Shown here piece after piece: positions 58,007 to 64,000 of a stretch of DNA of 64,000 nucleotides. The DNA lies in contig NZ_SNXB01000007.1 in assembly GCF_004362055.1 (NCBI RefSeq), positions 1-64,000 of the forward strand, read 5' to 3'. The stretch comes from Flavobacterium sp. 245. GTDB lineage: Bacteria > Bacteroidota > Bacteroidia > Flavobacteriales > Flavobacteriaceae. Under the pieces are notes generated by a model. It made no database searches. It had not been told where the DNA came from and worked only from the letters and a program-made list of their open reading frames with translations. Positions within the stretch are counted from its first letter, which is position 1, and each line of letters starts with the position of its first letter. Both the position numbers and the translations under genes were made by a program.

Positions 58007-61000
58007 TTAGAATTTGACATTAAGCGTTAAGCCATAATTTCTTGTCAAAGGCATAGAAGCTCTTTCAAGACCTTGAGCATTACTGTTAGAATAGTTAGAC
58101 TCAGGATCGATGTTAGGCACTTTGTCATAAATAGTCCATAAGTTATGAGCAGAAAATGCTAAACTGATAGATTGAAATGGTGTTTTTTGCAAATATGCTT
58201 TTGGGAAATTGTAAGCAAAAGAAATCGCTCTAAGCTTAACAAAGTCAGCATCGTAAACAAAATTTGACGTTACATCACTGTAGCTTCTCCAGTAATCGTA
58301 AGCCGAAACTGTTGTGTTTACAGCATTTCCATTCACATCTTTACCAGATACTGCAATTCCGCTTTCACGTCCTGGAAGCGTGATTTCTGATAATCCGTAA
58401 CGTGTTCCTAACTGATTTGTAGCCGAATAGATTTCGCCTCCAAATTTAGCATCAACAAAAACTGAAAGTGTAAAGTTTTTATAAGAGAAATCATTTGAAA
58501 GTCCCATTGAAGTTGGTGCAACACCTTGACCCGCAATGATTAGATTTCCTCTCATGAATTTTCCATTTGTATCAAGAACAATGTTTCCGCTAGCATCTCT
58601 TAAATAATCATACGCTTTGATTACACCAAAAGGTTGTCCTTTTTCTAAAACTACAGAAGCTCTAGAGTCTCTGTTTCCTTCTAATGATTTTGTTGTAATC
58701 TTATCAGAAAGACTAACTACCTCACTGTCATTGTACGCAAAATTATATCCAATGCTCCAAGAGAAACTTGGTGTTTTAATTGCTTTTACATTCGCAGCAA
58801 ATTCCACCCCTTTATTTAGGATTTCTCCAACGTTGATTTTAGTTGTTCTGTAACCAGAGGCTTGAGAAATATCAGCATCAGCAATATCGTTTGTTGTTCT
58901 TTTTTGGTAAAAAGTCAAATCTGTACTTAATCTGTTATTGAAGAACGTATTTTCAAAACCAAATTCGATTGTACTAACATTATAAGGTTTCAAAAATTTA
59001 TTTGGAACTGTTTCTCCATTAACACCTAAAATTGGTTGTCCTTGAGAATCTGTCTGTCCGTCTGGCGCAGTGTAAGTTAATGACAGTGCATAAGCATCTG
59101 GCAAAGCTCCACCTACGTTACCCCAGCCTGCTCTGAATTTTCCGTATGACATCCATTCTGGCAAATCAATAACTTCAGAATAAATAAAACTTGAACTTAC
59201 AGATGGGTAAAAAGTACTGTTGTTTGATGGATCTAAAGTTGAAAACCAATCTTCACGACCTGTTAAACTAACATATAAGAAATCTTTATATCCAATATCT
59301 GCCGAATAAAACAACGAGTTTACTTCACTTTCAGAAAACAATTTTTCTGTTTTATCAGGTTGTGTATTTCCGTAGAAATATTTGAACGGAACAATAAAAT
59401 TATTTCCTTTCATTTTAATACCGCTGTATCTATTGTGTTGACGGTTTGCTCCAATGAAAGCATCTAAAGAAAGATTTTTTGCAATATCGCCTTTGTATCC
59501 TAAATAACCAGAAGCATTGTACTCTGTACGGCCTTCTACTCTGTTTTCATAAGATCCACCAGGATTATAGTTTATTCCAGTAGGCTCGATTTCAGTATAT
59601 TCGTAATTAATATCATCAATACCAATAACACCTTTAGCATAAATTTTTTCTGTAATGTTATAATTTACTTTTGCAGAACCAATGAAACGTTTTCTAAGAT
59701 CATCATTTAAAGGCTCTTGAGTTGCAAAATATGGATTTGTATGATACGTGTTTGCACCAAAATAGTCTGCCTCGCCTCCATTTTCGTCATAACCATTACT
59801 TAGCCATCTGATGTCTGTTCCTGGCGTAAGGAAAGTGGTTGGGAACGAAGGATTTCTAGGAGAATCATTCAAATACGGTCTGTTATGACTTTTCTCTGTA
59901 ATATACTGAGCGTTAGTCTCTACACTAATTTTTGCATTTGGAGCCGAATTTAAGCTTAATGCCACGTTGTTTCTTGCGAAATTTGTTCCCGGCATAATAG
60001 ACTCATCTTTAGTATTTCCGAAAGATAATCTGAAATTAGTCGTTTCATTTCCTCCAGAAACTGCTAATGTATTGCTGAAAGAATATCCGTTTCTGTAGAA
60101 ATTTTCAACATTATCTTTTCCATATGCTTGGTAAGGTCTTGTTTTTCCGTCAAGCGAAAGAGAAGGCGTTCCGTCATATTTATCTCCCCATGCAAAATAG
60201 TAAGAATCTCTAAGTTCCTGTAAATCGCTGAATCTTGTTGCAACACCATTTACAGGTGCTCCAGCTCCGTATTGATCTTGCCAGTTCAAAAGGCTTGCTG
60301 GTGTGTTGAAAGTCGAATTTGTACTGAAATCTACTCCTAAGCCAGTTCCGTTTTTACCTTTTTTTGTCGTAATCAAGATAACACCATTTGATCCTCTGTA
60401 CCCATAAAGTGCAGAAGCGGCACTACCTTTTAATACTGACATAGAAGCGATATCGTCTGGATTGAAAGATGACATACCATCACCTTTATCAGCTCCACCC
60501 CACATATTCGCATTTCCTTGTTGGCTGTTATCAATTGGAATACCATCTACAACATACAAAGGCTGATTTAATCCAGAAGCAGAAGTTGCTCCACGAATTA
60601 CTACACGGCTTGATCCAGACGGACCTGTAACTGGTGCAGAAACGTTAACCCCAGCAATTTTTCCCTGAAGCGCATTTCCTAAATTAATTTCTTTGTTTTT
60701 TGTAAGCTCGTCACCTTTCAGTTCTCCAACTGCGTAACCCAAACTTTTCTTTTGTTTTTTAACTCCAAACGAAGTCACGACAACATCTTTTAACTCTTGT
60801 GCATTTTCGATTAATACAACCGAAATTTTGTTTTCGTTTTCCTGAAGTACCACTGATTTTGATACAAAACCTATAGAAGATACATTAAGCGTAACTTTAC
60901 CTTCTGGAACATTCATTTTAAATCTCCCTTCAGCATCAGTAACTGCGCTAAATGGTTTTCCTTGAACCTCAATGGATGCAGCAACAATTCCCTTGTTCTC

Positions 61001-61102
61001 TGCATCATTAACTATGCCTGTTATTAATCGGTTTTGTGCTACAGCTCCAAGACTGCTTAACAATACCATTGCTAACACTGCTAAAATTCGTTTCATAAGC
61101 AT
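58007..61102 (-). CDS. susC: SusC/RagA family TonB-linked transporter of PUL 2, 1031 aa
   Basis: The internal ATG at 61096 gives the natural start MKRILAVLAMVLLSSLGAVA; the annotated one adds two residues. A carboxypeptidase-D-like domain (LITGIVNDAENKGIVAASIE), a plug (VVVTSFGVKKQKKSLGYAVG, VVIRGATSASGLNQPLYVVD, SVLKGSAASALYGYRGSNGV) and a barrel ending RNYGLTLNVKF follow. It brings oligosaccharides into the periplasm. Two palindromic LacI-type operators lie upstream at 61307-61357, so the gene is probably repressed or activated by the regulator at 61387. Pair with susD. Confidence 0.95.
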   Translation of the reverse strand: MLMKRILAVLAMVLLSSLGAVAQNRLITGIVNDAENKGIVAASIEVQGKPFSAVTDAEGRFKMNVPEGKVTLNVSSIGFVSKSVVLQENENKISVVLIENAQELKDVVVTSFGVKKQKKSLGYAVGELKGDELTKNKEINLGNALQGKIAGVNVSAPVTGPSGSSRVVIRGATSASGLNQPLYVVDGIPIDNSQQGNANMWGGADKGDGMSSFNPDDIASMSVLKGSAASALYGYRGSNGVILITTKKGKNGTGLGVDFSTNSTFNTPASLLNWQDQYGAGAPVNGVATRFSDLQELRDSYYFAWGDKYDGTPSLSLDGKTRPYQAYGKDNVENFYRNGYSFSNTLAVSGGNETTNFRLSFGNTKDESIMPGTNFARNNVALSLNSAPNAKISVETNAQYITEKSHNRPYLNDSPRNPSFPTTFLTPGTDIRWLSNGYDENGGEADYFGANTYHTNPYFATQEPLNDDLRKRFIGSAKVNYNITEKIYAKGVIGIDDINYEYTEIEPTGINYNPGGSYENRVEGRTEYNASGYLGYKGDIAKNLSLDAFIGANRQHNRYSGIKMKGNNFIVPFKYFYGNTQPDKTEKLFSESEVNSLFYSADIGYKDFLYVSLTGREDWFSTLDPSNNSTFYPSVSSSFIYSEVIDLPEWMSYGKFRAGWGNVGGALPDAYALSLTYTAPDGQTDSQGQPILGVNGETVPNKFLKPYNVSTIEFGFENTFFNNRLSTDLTFYQKRTTNDIADADISQASGYRTTKINVGEILNKGVEFAANVKAIKTPSFSWSIGYNFAYNDSEVVSLSDKITTKSLEGNRDSRASVVLEKGQPFGVIKAYDYLRDASGNIVLDTNGKFMRGNLIIAGQGVAPTSMGLSNDFSYKNFTLSVFVDAKFGGEIYSATNQLGTRYGLSEITLPGRESGIAVSGKDVNGNAVNTTVSAYDYWRSYSDVTSNFVYDADFVKLRAISFAYNFPKAYLQKTPFQSISLAFSAHNLWTIYDKVPNIDPESNYSNSNAQGLERASMPLTRNYGLTLNVKF

Positions 61103-61306
61103 TTTTTTTGGTTATTTGTTTTGATTTTTGTTTGTTTTAACGTGATTGTTTTTTAATAATTAATAATAAATTCGAACTCAATTGTAATATGGCACTTAAA
61201 GATCTCCACCTTTAAATACTATCTTTTTTCAATTTTTTGCTACTCTCCAAAAAATCAATATTTTATATCTAAAAAATAAATTCTGCCCGGATTCATTTTT
61301 CTAAAA

Positions 61307-61330
61307 TTTTACTAAAACGATTTAGTAAAA
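61307..61330. promoter_or_regulatory. LacI-family operator, distal copy before susC
   Basis: Perfect 10-bp arms TTTTACTAAA and TTTAGTAAAA around ACGA; it can also be read as a CG-centred 16-bp pseudo-palindrome with one mismatch. Nearly the same sequence stands before the lacI gene at 62459. It lies between lacI and susC, its CG centre 33 bp from the next palindrome. Confidence 0.65.
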
Positions 61331-61345
61331 CAGGTAAAAAAAAAC

Positions 61346-61357
61346 GAAAACGTTTTC
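61346..61357. promoter_or_regulatory. LacI-family operator, perfect palindrome
   Basis: GAAAACGTTTTC, a perfect 12-bp palindrome with the central CG typical of LacI/PurR family operators, embedded in A/T runs, between the lacI stop (61387) and the susC start (61102). Confidence 0.65.
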
Positions 61358-61386
61358 TTTTTTTTTATTCATTATCAGCTTAATAA

Positions 61387-62397
61387 TTAAACCGATTCTC
61401 TAATAATCAAGTTTCCTTTTTTCAGACTTTTTTCAACTTTAAATGCTTCCATATCGGTCATCTGGCTCATTAGCAATTGTATTGATTTAATTGCAATATC
61501 TTCAATTGGCTGTGCAATAACCGTAATTGTTGGTGTATGTAATTTAAAACTATCATGATCATCAAAACTAATTACCGAAATATCCCCTGGAATACTGATT
61601 CCCATTCCTCTAAAAGCCTGAAGACCCGCAAGTCCCATGTAATTCGCTAAAAACAAAACCGCATCAATGTTTGGATTTTCTTGAAAAAAATTCACAATTG
61701 CTTTAATTCTAGTTTCTTCATTACTGTGGTAATCAATATGAAGAACAAGCGCTTCATTATAAACTCCGTTTTCTTTTAAAGCATCTCTGTAGCCGTCTTC
61801 CCTTAATTTCATCTGAACCATTTCAGAAGTATTATTGACAACAGCAATATTTTTACAGCCTTTGTTAATTAGAAATTTTGTTGCCGAGTTTGATGCTTCA
61901 TAATTATCCATTACTACATGGCTCACTCGCTGTCCCGGAAAATATCTATCAATTAATACAACTGGTTTTTTCAGTTTTAAAAGAAGATCGATTTTCTCTT
62001 CCAAATTTTGAGTTGGTGTAATAATAAAACCATCAACATTTGCCTGCAATAAACTGTGAATCAATTCTTCTGAGCGTTCATCATCATCACCCGTACTGCA
62101 ATAAAAAACTCGGTAATCAATATTTTTAGCTTCATCTTCAATCACGCGCGCCAAATCAGAAAAAAACTGATTCGAAATATCTTCTACTATTAATCCAATT
62201 GATCTTGTTTTTCCAGTTCTTAAACTGGTCGCAATCATACTTGGCCTGTAATTAAGATTTTCAGCAACGTCCTGAACTTTTTTAATAACAGCAGCACTGA
62301 TTCCCATTTTCTCCCCTTTTCCATTAATCACAAAAGATACCGTAGATATAGAAACTTCAGCTTCTGTAGCAATATCTTTAATAGTAATTTTTTTCAT
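61387..62397 (-). CDS. LacI family transcriptional regulator, 336 aa
   Basis: The N-terminal LacI helix-turn-helix KKITIKDIATEAEVSISTVS with the hinge region NYRPSMIATSLRTGKTRSIG is followed by a periplasmic-binding-protein-like effector domain (residues 62-336: IGLIVEDISNQFFSDLARVI, VDGFIITPTQ, VVLIDRYFPG, GISIPGDISVISFDDHD). It controls DNA in the cytoplasm according to a sugar or sugar phosphate. Position between manA and susC of a mannosidase locus suggests a mannose-derived effector. CG-centred palindromes before its own gene and before susC are likely its binding sites. Full length, all motifs present. Confidence 0.94.
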   Translation of the reverse strand: MKKITIKDIATEAEVSISTVSFVINGKGEKMGISAAVIKKVQDVAENLNYRPSMIATSLRTGKTRSIGLIVEDISNQFFSDLARVIEDEAKNIDYRVFYCSTGDDDERSEELIHSLLQANVDGFIITPTQNLEEKIDLLLKLKKPVVLIDRYFPGQRVSHVVMDNYEASNSATKFLINKGCKNIAVVNNTSEMVQMKLREDGYRDALKENGVYNEALVLHIDYHSNEETRIKAIVNFFQENPNIDAVLFLANYMGLAGLQAFRGMGISIPGDISVISFDDHDSFKLHTPTITVIAQPIEDIAIKSIQLLMSQMTDMEAFKVEKSLKKGNLIIRESV

Positions 62398-62458
62398 TTA
62401 GCGGGTTGATTATTTATTAAGCTGTTGTTAATTATGTCACAAATATATATTAAAAACA

Positions 62459-62509
62459 ATTACTAAAACGATTTTGTAAATATTTTTTTGAGTAAATCGT
62501 TTTTTTAGA
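62459..62509. promoter_or_regulatory. Operator region before the lacI gene
   Basis: TTACTAAAACGATTTTGTAA (62460-62479) is almost the same as the operator at 61307 (TTACTAAAACGATTTAGTAA). A second, weaker half-copy AGTAAATCGTTTTTTTAG lies at 62491-62508; the CG centres are 29 bp apart. This suggests autoregulation. Confidence 0.6.
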
Positions 62510-62510
62510 G

Positions 62511-62561
62511 TTAATATAACATATAATCCTCAGTATTTACAAGGATTACATGTTATATTAA
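62511..62561. terminator. Long hairpin between manA and lacI
   Basis: A 20-bp stem with one mismatch: TTAATATAACATATAATCCT (62511-62530) against 62542-62561, 11-nt loop. A T run follows on the plus strand; on the minus strand, the direction of manA, the tract is poor. It lies 31 bp beyond the manA stop and directly next to the operators, so it may end manA transcription or act as an unusual regulatory structure. Confidence 0.5.
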
Positions 62562-62592
62562 TTTTTTATGACGGAAATTAAACCCAATTTTT

Positions 62593-63561
62593 TTATGAGA
62601 TAAATACTTCTAAAATTGAAGCTGTTCCCTTTACAGTAAAGGTTTTTACGGCTGCCGGAATTAAAATTGTGTCTCCTTTTATATAAGAATAAATTTCACC
62701 GTCGATTTCAATTTTAAAACCGCCTTCTGTGCACATGTAAACGGTAAAAGTTTCCCCTGTTTTAGTAAAATCAACTTCTCCATCAAGCGGAATGATATTC
62801 GTGGTAAAATATGGACAATCGACAATAACATTCGCTTTATTTTCAATTTTCTCGTAATTTTTATACGTATAAACTTTATTGTAATTAATGGCGTCTAATG
62901 CCAAATCTACATGCAATTCACGTTTGTTTCCTTCTGCATCTGTTCTGTCAAAATCGTATAAACGATAGGTTATGTCTGAGGTCTGCTGAATTTCGGCCAC
63001 AACCAAACCTGCTCCTATAGCGTGAACTGTTCCTGTTTCCAGAAAAAAAACATCGCCCGCTTTAGCTTTTACATCATCTAAAATCGAAACCAATGTTTTA
63101 TTGTTTAGATTTTCCAGATATTCTTCTTTGCTTGAATCTTCTTTAAAGCCAACAATAATTCGGGCATCTGTATCAGCTTGCATTACGTACCACATTTCAG
63201 TTTTTCCAAATGAATTATGACGTTCTTTGGCCAATTTATCATTTGGATGGACCTGAATTGAAAGATCTTCTCTGGCATCTCAATACTTGAAAAGTAATGG
63301 AAATTGTTTTCCAAATCGGGCATAAACGGCAGTTCCTAAAATTTCGTTTGGAGCATCTTCAATTAATTCTGTTAAAGATTTTCCTTTTAAATCACCGTTT
63401 ACCACAATACTTACATCGCCTTCTACTGTTGATAATTCCCAGCTTTCGCCTGTAATAGCAGAAACAATTGGTTTATTAAGAAGCGTTTTTAATTTTTCTC
63501 CGCCCCAAATTCTTTCTTTCAGAATTGGTTCAAATTGTAATGGATAATTTATTGTATTCAT
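62593..63561 (-). pseudogene. manA: Class I mannose-6-phosphate isomerase gene interrupted by an in-frame TGA
   Basis: Reads as one continuous isomerase in one frame from ATG 63561 to the stop at 62593, except for a TGA codon at 63280-63282. Upstream: NTINYPLQFEPILKERIWGG to ARFGKQFPLLFKY; downstream without any shift: DAREDLSIQVHPNDKLAKER, KTEMWYVMQADTD, GTVHAIGAGLVVAEIQQTSD. The zinc ligands (Q and H of QVHP, E of KTEMWYV, H of TVHAI) and the C-terminal jelly-roll half are present. In relatives the residue at the stop is Ile or Leu (KYIDA/KYLDA). TTA to TGA is one base. The enzyme converts mannose-6-P to fructose-6-P. Real mutation or sequencing error cannot be told apart here. Upstream neighbour GH97 is 23 bp away. 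Confidence 0.88.
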
Positions 63562-63584
63562 ATCTGATTTTTTTAAAAAAAATT

Positions 63585-64000
<416 letters not shown>

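Overview
This window comes from an AT-rich member of the Bacteroidota, most likely Flavobacterium or a close relative. The evidence is the 5' end of a 16S rRNA gene at the left edge (minus strand), promoters with the flavobacterial TAnnTTTG -7 element, two SusC/SusD pairs, a hybrid two-component regulator (HTCS) and a type IX secretion C-terminal domain. Almost every gene is on the minus strand, so the text below follows coordinates rather than transcription. All family calls rest on motifs read by eye; no database search was possible.

Region 1 (1-8413): partial 16S rRNA with a leader holding three evenly spaced promoter-like sites, a small decayed gene remnant, several small secreted or lipid-anchored proteins of unknown function, a long coiled-coil/beta-barrel envelope protein, a beta-propeller protein and a PAS-like/LuxR regulator.

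Region 2 (8414-39317): a polysaccharide utilization locus (PUL 1). It contains a serine hydrolase, two DUF2264 (GH154-type) proteins, two GH2 enzymes (one LacZ-like), an S41 peptidase, two GH43 enzymes, a GH16 enzyme, a large secreted GH128-like protein with a type IX sorting domain, SusD, SusC, a GH105 unsaturated uronyl hydrolase and an HTCS regulator. The mix suggests a beta-1,3-linked backbone with galactose and uronic acid side groups, for example a type II arabinogalactan; beta-1,3-glucan is an alternative. The susC and lacZ-like promoters share the same direct-repeat operator 20 bp upstream of a TAnnTTTG box, a good candidate HTCS site.

Region 3 (39318-45639): accessory stretch with unknown secreted proteins, a HEIGH-motif metallopeptidase and a DUF2490 protein. 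At 41139-42056 one small gene is enclosed by what looks like a complete integron gene cassette with an attC-like site and no integrase in the window.

Region 4 (45640-64000): a second locus (PUL 2) for alpha-mannose glycans, probably high-mannose N-glycans: glycosylasparaginase, ROK sugar kinase, GH125 and two GH92 alpha-mannosidases, a GH2 beta-mannosidase that lacks its usual second domain, SusD, SusC, a LacI-family regulator with CG-centred palindromic operators near it, a mannose-6-phosphate isomerase gene interrupted by an in-frame TGA, and the C-terminus of a GH97 enzyme cut by the window edge. Together these would import mannosides, trim them to mannose, phosphorylate the mannose and feed it into glycolysis, if the isomerase function is intact or supplied elsewhere.
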